DNA from: JAKAWM01 sp049966695
GTDB lineage: Bacteria; Actinomycetota; Acidimicrobiia; Acidimicrobiales; Palsa-688
NCBI GenBank assembly: GCA_049966695.1
Contig: JBMFUG010000063.1
Span: 1 to 16,137, forward strand
DNA: 16,137 nt
Direction of reading: 5' to 3'
A program made the position numbers and the translations under genes. Below, one piece after another: positions 6,983-14,665 of this stretch (positions are counted from its first letter, which is position 1; each line of letters starts with the position of its first letter). A model generated the notes under the pieces. It did no database searches, was not told the origin of the DNA, and saw only the letters and a list, made by a program, of their open reading frames with translations.

Positions 6983-8050
6983 TCAGGTGATCACGGCAGC
7001 CAACTGGCGGGCACGTTCGTCAGCCATAAGGGCGTCAACCAGCTCGTCCAGCTCGCCCATGAGGACCCGGTCGAGCTTGTACAAGGTGAGCCCGATGCGG
7101 TGGTCGGTCACCCTGTTCTCCTTATAGTTGTAAGTCCTGATCTTCTCCGAACGTCCTCCTCCGCCGACCTGGCTACGGCGAGCCTGGGAAAGCTGGGCCG
7201 CCTGGCGTTCCTGCTCAGCCTGGAGAAGACGGGCGCGCAGCACCTGCATGGCCTTGGCCCGGTTTTGGATCTGGCTCTTTTCGTCCTGCATCGAGACCAC
7301 TATCCCGGTAGGCAGGTGGGTGATGCGCACGGCCGAGTCGGTCGTGTTGACGGACTGGCCTCCCGGGCCAGTCGACCGGTAGACGTCTATACGAAGGTCT
7401 TTCTCGTCGATTTGGACTTCGAGCTCTTCGGCCTCGGGCAAAACGGTGACCGTCGCGGAAGAGGTGTGGACACGGCCCTGGGACTCGGTCACCGGCACCC
7501 GCTGGACCCGGTGAGGCCCGCCCTCGTGCTTCAACCGAGCCCACGCCTCGTCCCCCTTGAACAGGACCGTCACCTCGTTAAAACCGCCCTTGGGAGAAGG
7601 GTCGGACGAGAGCACCTCTACTTTCAGGCCAACTCTGTCCGCGTACCTCAGGTACATCTCGTAGAGGTCGCGTGCAAAAAGGTTGGCCTCCTCGCCCCCC
7701 TCGGCCCCGCGGATCTCAACGATGACGTTGCGCCCATCGTTGGGGTCGCGGGGGAGCAGCATAACCCTGAGCTGGTCCTCAAGGTCGCTGAGCCGCTGTT
7801 GTGCATTGGCTATTTCCTCTCCGAGCAGCTCCCTGTCGTCACCTTGGGCGCCAGCCAGCATTTCACGGGCGACCCGCAGGTCCTGCTCGGCTGCCCGGTA
7901 GGAGCGCAGGGCGGCTACGACCGGCTCGATCTCCCGGTGGCGACGGGAAACTTCTACCAGCCGTCGCTGGTCGGCAATAACAGCTGGGTCAGACAGCTGC
8001 GCCAAGACGGCCTCGTACTCCTTTTCGAGGTCGTCGAGCTTCTCGAACAC
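6983..8050 (-). CDS. prfA: Peptide chain release factor 1 (RF1)
   Basis: RF1 reads UAA and UAG and triggers release of the finished peptide. The 355-residue protein carries the stop-codon recognition tripeptide PVT (residues 186-188 in RVPVTESQGRVHTS), which is of RF1 type and not the SPF of RF2. The hydrolysis motif GGQ is at 230-232 in STGPGGQSVNTTDSAVR. N-terminal residues 1-100 form the usual helical domain 1. The start is GTG at 8048-8050, directly abutting the rpmE stop (TAAGTG), with AGG about 6 nt upstream. The C-terminal NRVTDHRIGLTLYKLDRVLMGELDELVDAL is conserved. It is part of the rho-rpmE-prfA-prmC run. UAG is a used stop codon here (atpF, atpE, tsaC, AtpZ-like), so this RF1 is needed. 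Confidence 0.97.
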   Translation of the reverse strand: MFEKLDDLEKEYEAVLAQLSDPAVIADQRRLVEVSRRHREIEPVVAALRSYRAAEQDLRVAREMLAGAQGDDRELLGEEIANAQQRLSDLEDQLRVMLLPRDPNDGRNVIVEIRGAEGGEEANLFARDLYEMYLRYADRVGLKVEVLSSDPSPKGGFNEVTVLFKGDEAWARLKHEGGPHRVQRVPVTESQGRVHTSSATVTVLPEAEELEVQIDEKDLRIDVYRSTGPGGQSVNTTDSAVRITHLPTGIVVSMQDEKSQIQNRAKAMQVLRARLLQAEQERQAAQLSQARRSQVGGGGRSEKIRTYNYKENRVTDHRIGLTLYKLDRVLMGELDELVDALMADERARQLAAVIT

Positions 8051-8275
8051 TTAGTGCCTGGCGCCGGTCCTCGCCCCGCGCTGGCCGTAGCGGCGCTGAA
8101 AGCGTTCTACGCGGCCCCCAGTATCGACCAACTTCTGCTTGCCGGTATAAAACGGGTGGCATTCATTGCACAGCTCCGTATGGAGCACGGCCTTGGTCGA
8201 GCGCGTGGTGAACGTGTTGCCACATGAGCAGGTCACTGTGGCCTGGACGTACTCTGGATGGGTGTCTGCCTTCAT
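8051..8275 (-). CDS. rpmE: Ribosomal protein bL31, zinc-binding form
   Basis: The 74-residue protein has the four cysteines of the C+ zinc ribbon: Cys16 and Cys18 in TCSCGNTF, and Cys36 and Cys39 in LCNECHPFYTGKQK. It begins with the typical MKADTHPEY and ends in a basic tail. bL31 bridges the 30S and 50S ribosomal subunits. Zinc-type copies are often replaced by a cysteine-free paralogue under zinc limitation, but no zinc-regulator box is seen here because the gene is internal to an operon. It starts 13 nt after the rho stop without a recognisable Shine-Dalgarno, and ends flush against the prfA GTG. The rho-rpmE-prfA order is standard in actinobacteria. Confidence 0.96.
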   Translation of the reverse strand: MKADTHPEYVQATVTCSCGNTFTTRSTKAVLHTELCNECHPFYTGKQKLVDTGGRVERFQRRYGQRGARTGARH

Positions 8276-8288
8276 GGTGGGTACTAGG

Positions 8289-10148
8289 TTAGATCGCTGG
8301 GGCGGGTTGCTTGGCTATGTCAGCCAAGAACTGGTCGTTGGAGCGTGTCTGGCGGATCCTGTCCACCAAAAGCTCGAGACCTGCAGCCGCGTTGCCGTCG
8401 TTGGACAGCGCGTTGAGAACACGGCGCAATTTCCAGACCTGCTGGAGCTGGTTACGCTCGAACAGTAGCTCCTCGTGACGGGTCGAGGAAGCGTTGACGT
8501 CAAGAGCGGGGTAGATGCGCCGCTCGGCCAACTTGCGGTCCAGACGGAGCTCCATGTTGCCCGTGCCCTTGAACTCCTCGAAGATCACCTCGTCCATGCG
8601 GCTGCCGGTCTCGACCAAGGCCGTGGCCAGGATGGTGAGAGAGCCGCCCTCTTCGATGTTGCGGGCACTGCCGAAAAACTTCTTGGGCGGGTACAGGGCG
8701 CCGGTATCGATACCGCCCGACATGATCCTCCCGGTGGCGGGCTGGGCCAAGTTATAGGCCCGAGCAAGGCGCGTGATGCCGTCGAGCACGATGACCACGT
8801 CCCGGCCGGCCTCCACCAGGCGCTTGGCTCGCTCAATGGCGAGCTCGGCCACCTGGGTGTGCTCGTCGGCGGGCCGGTCGAAGGTCGACGAAACTACCTC
8901 ACCCTTCACCGAGCGGCGCATGTCCGTCACTTCTTCGGGCCTCTCGTCCACCAGTAGCACCATCAGGTGCACCTCAGGGTTGTTGGCCTCTATCGAGTGG
9001 GCGATCTGCTTGAGGACGGTCGTTTTGCCAGCCTTGGGCGGGGAGACGATCAGGCCCCTCTGGCCCTTTCCGATCGGCGAGATGAGGTCCACTATGCGGG
9101 CGGTGACGTTGGCAGGGTCTCCAGGTACTTCCAGGCGCAGCTTCTCGTCTGGGAAAAGGGGCGTCAAGTTCTCGAACTTGGGCCTGTTGCGGGCCTCTTC
9201 AGGGCTCATCCCCCCGACCGAGTCCACCCGGACCAGCGCCGGGTACTTCTCGTTGTTGGCGGCCGGCCGGTACGCACCCTCGATCACGTCCCCTTTGCGC
9301 AGGCCGTAACGGCGGACCTGGGTGATCGAGACGTACACGTCGCTAGAACTAGCCAGGTAGCCATTGGTACGCAAGAACCCGTACCCCTCCTCTCGGAGGT
9401 CAAGCAAACCCGAGCAGGTCACCAGCTCGCCCGTATAGGAGGCTTCAGCAGCCTGGCTCAGCACCTCGCGCTCGGCACCTCGCGCTCCCCCCTTTTCTCG
9501 GTTGCGCCGACGACGACGCCGGCTGTTGCCAAGCCCCGGGTCAACGTCGAAGCGCTGCCTGCCTTGCTCTAGCCTCTGGAAAGAAGGGGCTGGCTCCAGC
9601 AGCTCCCCTGCTTGGCCCTGCACAAGCGATCGCGACGGGGCAGCGCTGTCAGCCTCGGCACGGCTCTCAGCCCCCGCAGCGCTCCCAGCCTCGGCACCAC
9701 CGTCCCCCTGGGCCTCTTTACCTGCCGCCGTGGCATCGCCCTCAGCACTTGAAGAGGCGGCCTCGGGTTGCTCCTGCTTGTCCCCTTGTGCCTTGTCACT
9801 GCCGGCTTCGCCCGCGGCTTTAGCGTCTGCGGCTTCGCCCGCGGCTTTAGCGTCTGCGGCTTCGCCGCCTCCATTTGAGCTCATGAGGGCCAGCTGCCCA
9901 GTACCCGCCTCCGGGTTGCCCGCTTGCTCGGTGCCGGCGTTGGCCACCGTCTTGCGCGAACGGGTACGCCGCGGCGCAGGTGGCACAGGTGCCGCCTCCT
10001 CTACCCCAGTTACTTGGAGTATCCGGGAGACCAAGTCCGCCTTTTTGGTACGAGCCTCCGGAGCCGTGCCAAGGGCAACGGCTATAGCAAAGAGCTCATC
10101 GCGTTCCTTCGATTCGAGGACAGAACGCTCGAGCTGCACGTCGCTCAT
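8289..10148 (-). CDS. rho: Transcription termination factor Rho with long N-terminal insert
   Basis: Rho is a hexameric RNA-dependent ATPase that ends transcription. The 619-residue protein has a Rho_N helical domain at about 8-48, then a low-complexity Ala/Glu/Gly/Asp insert (about 50-205) and a six-arginine block (about 210-215). The cold-shock RNA-binding domain follows at about 240-310. The ATPase core has Walker A SPPKAGKTT (Lys375), VLLVDERPEEVTDMRR, Walker B VVIVLDGITRLARAYN and a normal C-terminus (FLADIAKQP). Long N-terminal inserts are known for Rho of high-GC actinobacteria such as Micrococcus and Mycobacterium. The start is ATG at 10146-10148, with AGGGG 6 nt upstream; the in-frame TTG three bases earlier is less likely. 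A 300-nt leader precedes the gene. The insert contains a 27-bp tandem repeat (separate entry). Confidence 0.97.
   Translation of the reverse strand: MSDVQLERSVLESKERDELFAIAVALGTAPEARTKKADLVSRILQVTGVEEAAPVPPAPRRTRSRKTVANAGTEQAGNPEAGTGQLALMSSNGGGEAADAKAAGEAADAKAAGEAGSDKAQGDKQEQPEAASSSAEGDATAAGKEAQGDGGAEAGSAAGAESRAEADSAAPSRSLVQGQAGELLEPAPSFQRLEQGRQRFDVDPGLGNSRRRRRRNREKGGARGAEREVLSQAAEASYTGELVTCSGLLDLREEGYGFLRTNGYLASSSDVYVSITQVRRYGLRKGDVIEGAYRPAANNEKYPALVRVDSVGGMSPEEARNRPKFENLTPLFPDEKLRLEVPGDPANVTARIVDLISPIGKGQRGLIVSPPKAGKTTVLKQIAHSIEANNPEVHLMVLLVDERPEEVTDMRRSVKGEVVSSTFDRPADEHTQVAELAIERAKRLVEAGRDVVIVLDGITRLARAYNLAQPATGRIMSGGIDTGALYPPKKFFGSARNIEEGGSLTILATALVETGSRMDEVIFEEFKGTGNMELRLDRKLAERRIYPALDVNASSTRHEELLFERNQLQQVWKLRRVLNALSNDGNAAAGLELLVDRIRQTRSNDQFLADIAKQPAPAI
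9804..9866 (-). repeat. 27-bp tandem repeat inside rho (about 2.3 copies)
   Basis: The unit beginning GGCTTCGCCCGCGGCTTTAG (27 bp) starts at 9804, again identically at 9831, and a third time in part at 9858-9866. It is in frame and encodes the nine-residue repeat AAGEAADAK in the low-complexity insert of Rho. Both full copies are identical, which suggests recent duplication or slippage. Confidence 0.9.
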
Positions 10149-10451
10149 CAAGTACCCCTGTCGTCATGTGGTCGGGACCACGGGCCGCGTGCAAGGCCCG
10201 ACCGTGGCCAGCACATCCAGATGGTAACTACGAGGAAATCACTTACGGTGCGCCCGCTCGCCCCACTGACCTTGCGCTCAAGTGCGGACCTGGTTGCACG
10301 TAAGACCCGGAAAGTCCCGCTCCGGATGAAGTACCCCCGATCGTATCGCACGACGGGAGCAAGACCATGGTACCGCCTCTTGGCTGTTCGCGCCAGTAAC
10401 CCGAGGGCACCGGCCGTGCGCCGACCTGCGCCCAGAGCACGGGCTTGGTGC
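10149..10451 (-). promoter_or_regulatory. Leader region of rho with tandem hairpins
   Basis: About 300 nt separate the thrC stop from rho, unlike the tight spacing elsewhere. Close to the start codon the transcript can form CGGGCC-TTGCACGC-GGCCCG (10181-10200) and, sharing one base, GTGGT-CCCG-ACCAC (10168-10181). The AGGGG ribosome site follows. An open frame starting GTG at 10349-10351 (67 codons) ends in TGA overlapping the rho ATG (TGATG). It has no ribosome site and no recognisable motif, so I treat it as a possible leader ORF only. No confident -35/-10 pair was found; TACGAT near 10343 is the best -10-like hexamer. E. coli rho is autoregulated in its leader; a similar role here is inference. 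Confidence 0.45.
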
Positions 10452-10453
10452 TC
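10435..10453 (-). terminator. Hairpin at the end of thrC
   Basis: GAGCAC (10435-10440) and GTGCTC (10448-10453) form a perfect 6-bp stem with a 7-nt loop, overlapping the thrC stop codon. No T-run follows, so it may be a weak terminator or an mRNA-stabilising end. It marks the boundary between the amino-acid genes and the rho leader. Confidence 0.4.
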
Positions 10454-11501
10454 AGATGCCCAGCTCGGCCCTCACCGCCCCAAGCTCGGCGTCCACTGCC
10501 TTAGGCACTTCGATCTGGCTAATGGCAATGTCAGGGTCCTTTAAGCCGTGGCCTGTGAGCACGCACACGACCTCGGACCCCTCGGGGACGCCCACCTCGA
10601 GCAGGCCAGCCACCGCAGCCGCTGACGCCGGCTCACAGAAAACAGACTCCTCTCGCGCCAAGAAACGGTAAGCGTCAAGGATCGCTTCGTCGCTGACTGA
10701 CCCGATAAGCCCGCCGGACTCGGATGCCGCTGCTGTCGCCCCGTACCACGAAGCCGGGTTGCCGATGCGGATAGCAGTGGCAACAGTCTCGGGCTTTTCG
10801 ACCGGGTGGCCAAGGACCAGCGGGGCAGCACCGGCGGCCTGGAAACCGAACATACGGGGCAGCTTCTTCAGCAGCCCGGCGTCTTGGTACTCGCGGTAAC
10901 CCTTCCAATAGGCGGTGATGTTGCCAGCATTGCCCACAGGCATGAAATGAAAGTCGGGGGCCTTGCCGAGGCAGTCCACGATCTCGAAGGCACCGGTTTT
11001 CTGGCCCTCGATCCTGTAGGGGTTTATGGAGTTCACAACGGTGACCGGCTCGACCTCTGCCAGCTCACGTACGAGCGCCAGGGCGCGGTCGAAATTTCCC
11101 TTTACCTGTACGACCTTTGCGCCATGGACGAGCGCTTGGGCCAACTTGCCGAGAGCAATATAGCCGTCTGGTATGAGCACCACGCAGGCAAGCCTGGCGC
11201 GCGCCGCGTAGGCGGCAGCGGAGGCCGACGTGTTGCCCGTTGACCCACAGACAACCGCTTTCGCACCTTCCTCGAGAGCTTTGGAGATCGCTAGTGTCAT
11301 ACCCCGGTCTTTGAAAGAACCGGTTGGGTTGGCCCCTTCGACCTTGAGCCACACCCGCGCTCCGGTCCTATCGGACAGGCGCTTGGCGGGCACAAGCGGG
11401 GTGCCACCTTCGAGGAGCGTGACGACAGGCGTGGCCGAGCTGACCGGCAAGTACTGCCGGTACTGTTCTATGACCCCTTGCCAAGTGGCCCGCCCGCTCA
11501 T
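10452..11501 (-). CDS. thrC: Threonine synthase
   Basis: This PLP enzyme converts O-phosphohomoserine to threonine, the last step of the pathway. The 349-residue protein shows GGTPLVPAKRL, the Schiff-base motif NPTGSFKDRGM (Lys64), the substrate loop GSTGNTSASAAAYAARA, the phosphate-binding PVGNAGN and a C-terminal VLTGHGLKDPD. Length is that of the shorter bacterial/actinobacterial class. The ATG at 11499-11501 overlaps the hom stop by four bases (ATGA), giving strong translational coupling. In many actinobacteria thrB follows, but here the next gene is rho after a 300-nt gap, so the homoserine kinase that makes its substrate must be encoded elsewhere or replaced. Confidence 0.96.
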   Translation of the reverse strand: MSGRATWQGVIEQYRQYLPVSSATPVVTLLEGGTPLVPAKRLSDRTGARVWLKVEGANPTGSFKDRGMTLAISKALEEGAKAVVCGSTGNTSASAAAYAARARLACVVLIPDGYIALGKLAQALVHGAKVVQVKGNFDRALALVRELAEVEPVTVVNSINPYRIEGQKTGAFEIVDCLGKAPDFHFMPVGNAGNITAYWKGYREYQDAGLLKKLPRMFGFQAAGAAPLVLGHPVEKPETVATAIRIGNPASWYGATAAASESGGLIGSVSDEAILDAYRFLAREESVFCEPASAAAVAGLLEVGVPEGSEVVCVLTGHGLKDPDIAISQIEVPKAVDAELGAVRAELGI

Positions 11502-12862
11502 GGCCCCACCACACGGATCAGGCTGCCTATACGGCGCACAGCTTCAAGAAGGCGCAACTCGTTCAAGCAAGCCTGCATGTCGCGCTCACAAGCCGGGTGC
11601 GTGACGAACACGAGCCGTGCTTCTCCCTCGGGCCCTTCGCGGGTGCCCGGCCCCGGCTCCGGCGCGTCTTGTTCCATAGAGCGGACTGACACCTGGTGAC
11701 GGCCCAGCACCCCGGCAATAGAAGAGAGCACCCCTGGACGGTCGACCGCCCAAAGGCTCAGGTAGTAAGGGCAGCGCAACTCGTCCATCGACTTCACGGC
11801 CACTTCTCGCAGCTCTATCTTCCTGGCCGCCCCCTTCGTCGACAGGTTGTGAGCGGCGTCGACCAGGTCGCCAAGCAAAGCGCTCGCCGTTGGCAACCCG
11901 CCCGCCCCCCTGCCAAGGAGCATCAGCTGGCCGACGGCCTCCCCTTCCACAAAGACGGCATTATAAGAACCTTGCACCGACGCCAAAGGGTGGGACTTTG
12001 GGACCATAGCAGGGTGCACGCGAACCCCGAGGCGGCCTTCGTCGGCCTCGACTACGGCAAGAAGCTTGATGGCAAAGCCCAGGCGGGTTGCAGCCTGGAT
12101 GTCTTGGGCGGCAATGCCCGAGATGCCCTCCCGGTACACGTCGGTCGCGACCACCTTGGCCCCAAAGGCTACGTTGGCCAAGATCGCGGCCTTGGCTGCT
12201 GCATCGTAACCCTCGACATCAGCGCTGGGGTCGCTTTCCGCGTACCCGAGGCTCTGGGCCTCACCGAGGGCTTCTTGGTACGTGGCCCCAGAGGTGGTCA
12301 TCTGGCTGAGGACGAAGTTGGTAGTCCCGTTAACGATCCCCATCACCCGCCGGATGCGTTCGCCCGCAAGCGACTCGCGCAGTGCCCTGATGAGAGGTAT
12401 CCCGCCCGCTACCGAAGCCTCAAAAAGCAAGTCAACCCCGGCATCACTGGCCGCGTCCCACAGCTCGCCGCCATGGTTGGCCAGAAGCTCTTTGTTGGCG
12501 CTCACAACGGGCTTGCCGTTCCTAAGGGCTGCCAGGAGCAGGTCCCTCGCAGGCGAGATGCCGCCTATGACCTCCACAACCACGTCCACGTCCGGAGCTT
12601 CGACCACACCTGGCGCGTCAGTGGTGAGAAGAGGCTGTATGCCTGGCACACCCCGCTCCTTGGTCATCGAGCGGACCGCTACCTTCTCCAGCCGCAGCTC
12701 CAAACCCGTGCGCTCAGCGATCCCATCGGCGTCGCCAAGCAGGAGACGGGCCAAGGCAGCCCCCACATGGCCACAGCCAAGGAGGCCGACGCGGACTATA
12801 GGTCGGTCAAAAGCGCGGCTCCGGCGCGCACCTGCCTTGTAAACCGTTGCCCCGGTCGTCAT
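11498..12862 (-). CDS. hom: Homoserine dehydrogenase with C-terminal ACT domain
   Basis: It reduces aspartate semialdehyde to homoserine with NAD(P)H, the branch point to threonine and methionine. From ATG 12860-12862 it has 454 residues. An N-terminal Rossmann fold has VRVGLLGCGHVGAALARLL (about 23-41). The motifs SANKELLANHG (Lys124), GIVNGTTNF and GYAESDPSADVEGYDAAAK (Lys224 as probable catalytic lysine) follow. The C-terminal ACT domain (about 366-450, LWAVDRPGVLSSIAGVLGRHQVSVRSMEQ) suggests allosteric control, usually by threonine. The frame remains open to 13006, but the extra 48 residues are not family-like. No ribosome site is clear before the ATG, so the start is the least certain part. 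It overlaps thrC by four bases. Confidence 0.94.
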   Translation of the reverse strand: MTTGATVYKAGARRSRAFDRPIVRVGLLGCGHVGAALARLLLGDADGIAERTGLELRLEKVAVRSMTKERGVPGIQPLLTTDAPGVVEAPDVDVVVEVIGGISPARDLLLAALRNGKPVVSANKELLANHGGELWDAASDAGVDLLFEASVAGGIPLIRALRESLAGERIRRVMGIVNGTTNFVLSQMTTSGATYQEALGEAQSLGYAESDPSADVEGYDAAAKAAILANVAFGAKVVATDVYREGISGIAAQDIQAATRLGFAIKLLAVVEADEGRLGVRVHPAMVPKSHPLASVQGSYNAVFVEGEAVGQLMLLGRGAGGLPTASALLGDLVDAAHNLSTKGAARKIELREVAVKSMDELRCPYYLSLWAVDRPGVLSSIAGVLGRHQVSVRSMEQDAPEPGPGTREGPEGEARLVFVTHPACERDMQACLNELRLLEAVRRIGSLIRVVGP

Positions 12863-13018
12863 TGGCGCCAGGCTAGCCGGCCGCGACAAGGCGTTCCCGC
12901 AGCCTGTTGCCGAGGCAGCAGCCTTGCCCGGGCCATTGCTAAAGCTGCCGGGCAACCTGGGCGCTGAGCGAGCGGCACGAGCAGGCAGCAGCCTTACCAG
13001 GCCCAATTGCTGGGAGCG
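12863..13018 (-). repeat. lysA-hom gap with duplicated hairpin element
   Basis: The 156-nt gap contains two copies of an imperfect 27/28-bp direct repeat at 12914-12940 and 12984-13011 (24 of 28 positions alike, first 12 identical, offset 70 bp). Each copy includes the small dyad AGGC-TGCT-GCCT. Just after the lysA stop there is a CCCA-GCAAT-TGGG hairpin. No T-run follows any of these. A promoter or leader for hom-thrC could lie here, but I cannot point to -35/-10 boxes. Confidence 0.5.
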
Positions 13019-14398
13019 CTACTGGTCCAGTGCTAGAAGGTCTTCGTAGGTTTCTCTTCGGACCACCACCCGCCAGCGGCCGTCGCGGACGAAAACGACC
13101 GGAGGCCTTGGCACCTTGTTATAAGTGGACGCCATCGAGTGGCCGTAGGCGCCCGTGACCGGGGTAGCCAGGATGTCGCCAAGAGCGAGGTCTTCGGGTA
13201 CGCAAGCATCTCTGACGATGACGTCACCCGACTCACAGTGCTTGCCTACAACCGTCACCACCCGGGGCCGCTCTGCTGTGACCTCACGAGGCAGGAAAGC
13301 CTCGTAACCAGACCCGTACAAGACAGGCCTCGGGTTGTCGCTCATCCCCCCGTCGACCCCAACGTAAGTCCTGACACCGGGCAGTTCCTTGATCGTCCCG
13401 ACCGTGTAACAGGTAATAGCGGCAGCGGCGACAATGGCCCTGCCAGGCTCGGCCGTGAGCACCACGTCTGGGCTTATGCCAGCCTTCGCCGCGGCGGCGC
13501 GTAGGGAGGACGCCCACTCGGTGATAGTGGGCGCAGCCTCACCCGTCACGTACGGCACCCCCAAGCCTCCACCAGCACAAAGCTCCCTGAGCCCCGACTG
13601 AGCAAAGAACGGGCCTAGGACTTCCATCGTCCTTTCAAAGCTTTCCAGGGCAAAGACCTGCGAGCCGATGTGGACGTGCAGGCCGACCAGTTCAGCACCG
13701 CTTGAGCTGTCGGCAAGCCGAGCCACCGCCTCCTCCGCCGCCCCGGACGCAAGGCCGAAGCCGAACTTGGAGTCTTCCTGGCCAGTCATCACGTACTCAT
13801 GGGTGTGGGCCTCGATCCCTGGGGTCACCCTCACCAGCACCTTCGGCCTGGCTTTGCAGACGGCGCTTAGGCGGCTCAGACGGTCGATCTCGTCGAAAGA
13901 GTCCACGACGATGCGCCCGACACCTGAGCTGATCGCGCTCTGCAGCTCGGCCTCTGACTTGTTGTTCCCGTGCATCACAAGCCGCTCAGGCGGGATCCCG
14001 CCCGCCAAGGCCACGTGGAGCTCTCCGCCGGTAGAAACGTCCATACAGCAGTCTTCCTCGTTGACCACCGCCGCCATGGCTTTGCACAAGAAAGCCTTGG
14101 ACGCGTAGGCGACGCGCGGCCCGAACGCCTGGCGCGCCTCGCGCAGGCGCCTCCGCAGGTGCTCCTCGTCGTAGATGAAGACCGGCGTGCCTACGTGCCC
14201 TACCAGTTCCGCGACGTTCACCCCGCCCAGGTGGAGGCGCCCCCAATCGTCAAGCTCCGCGCTGTCAGGCAAAAGGTACCGAGGAAGGGGGCCGCACCGG
14301 CCAGTAGCTACGGTGCCCTCAGACGCTTGTACCGCTTCGTCAGCCTGAGAGGCTGAGGCGAACGGCTCAGCCATAGGGTCGGGGATCACACTTACCAT
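13019..14398 (-). CDS. lysA: Diaminopimelate decarboxylase
   Basis: It decarboxylates meso-diaminopimelate to lysine, the last lysine step. From ATG 14396-14398 the protein has 459 residues. An N-terminal extension (to about 40) precedes a fold-III PLP barrel with PVFIYDEEHLRRR, the Schiff-base YASKAFLCKAM (Lys101), HGNNKSEAEL, HVHIGSQ, CAGGGLGVPY and LTAEPGRAIV. The second domain has the catalytic HCESGD cysteine and GAYGHSMASTYN. Three starts are possible: this ATG, ATG at 14372-14374 giving MAEPFAS, and an open frame to 14497. None has a good Shine-Dalgarno, so a leaderless or short-leader transcript is possible. It is the first gene of the minus-strand cluster, reading away from tRNA-Arg. 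Confidence 0.95.
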   Translation of the reverse strand: MVSVIPDPMAEPFASASQADEAVQASEGTVATGRCGPLPRYLLPDSAELDDWGRLHLGGVNVAELVGHVGTPVFIYDEEHLRRRLREARQAFGPRVAYASKAFLCKAMAAVVNEEDCCMDVSTGGELHVALAGGIPPERLVMHGNNKSEAELQSAISSGVGRIVVDSFDEIDRLSRLSAVCKARPKVLVRVTPGIEAHTHEYVMTGQEDSKFGFGLASGAAEEAVARLADSSSGAELVGLHVHIGSQVFALESFERTMEVLGPFFAQSGLRELCAGGGLGVPYVTGEAAPTITEWASSLRAAAAKAGISPDVVLTAEPGRAIVAAAAITCYTVGTIKELPGVRTYVGVDGGMSDNPRPVLYGSGYEAFLPREVTAERPRVVTVVGKHCESGDVIVRDACVPEDLALGDILATPVTGAYGHSMASTYNKVPRPPVVFVRDGRWRVVVRRETYEDLLALDQ

Positions 14399-14593
14399 GC
14401 TGGCAGGTGGGCAAGGACAGCCGCTGGCACCCTGCGCACGGCCGCTGGCACCTAACCGTGCGCTCAGGCCAGTCGTCGGCGAAGCCGACGTCAGCATGCC
14501 CGTCGGAGCCGCCTACCGGTGCGCTCGGGCCAGTCACATTAGGCAAATAGGACCAGTCGCCCCAAGCAAGTGAAAGTATGCTGAAGGTGCAAA
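14399..14593. promoter_or_regulatory. Divergent control region between lysA and tRNA-Arg
   Basis: In this 195-nt region the box GTGCGCTC-R-GGCCAGTC occurs at 14458-14474 and 14519-14535 (16 of 17 bases identical), and a third shorter GACCAGTC at 14551-14558. CCGCTGGCACC is repeated at 14421-14431 and 14442-14452. A perfect 7-bp hairpin, CGTCGGC-GAA-GCCGACG, lies at 14474-14490. For the tRNA, TATGCT at 14577-14582 is a plausible -10 box, 11 nt before the gene, with no clear -35. For lysA, TAATGT near 14540 is a weak -10 candidate. The repeats look like operator sites, but the binding factor is unknown. Confidence 0.4.

Positions 14594-14665
<72 letters not shown>

Noticed and set aside
7100..8227. 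A 375-codon open frame on the plus strand opposite prfA and rpmE
   Set aside because: Same reason: shadow of RF1 and L31, no recognisable domain, no ribosome site evidence.
11696..12967. A 423-codon open frame on the plus strand opposite hom
   Set aside because: It is exactly antisense to a clearly conserved gene, has no family-like motifs, and long antisense frames are expected in GC-rich codon-biased DNA.
14421..14558. Short CRISPR-like array in the lysA/tRNA region
   Set aside because: The repeats are few, differ in length and spacing, and no cas gene is near.
14399..14593. Lysine riboswitch or T-box before lysA
   Set aside because: The 195-nt region shows direct repeats and one small hairpin, but none of the conserved T-box sequence or the multi-helix lysine aptamer could be recognised.
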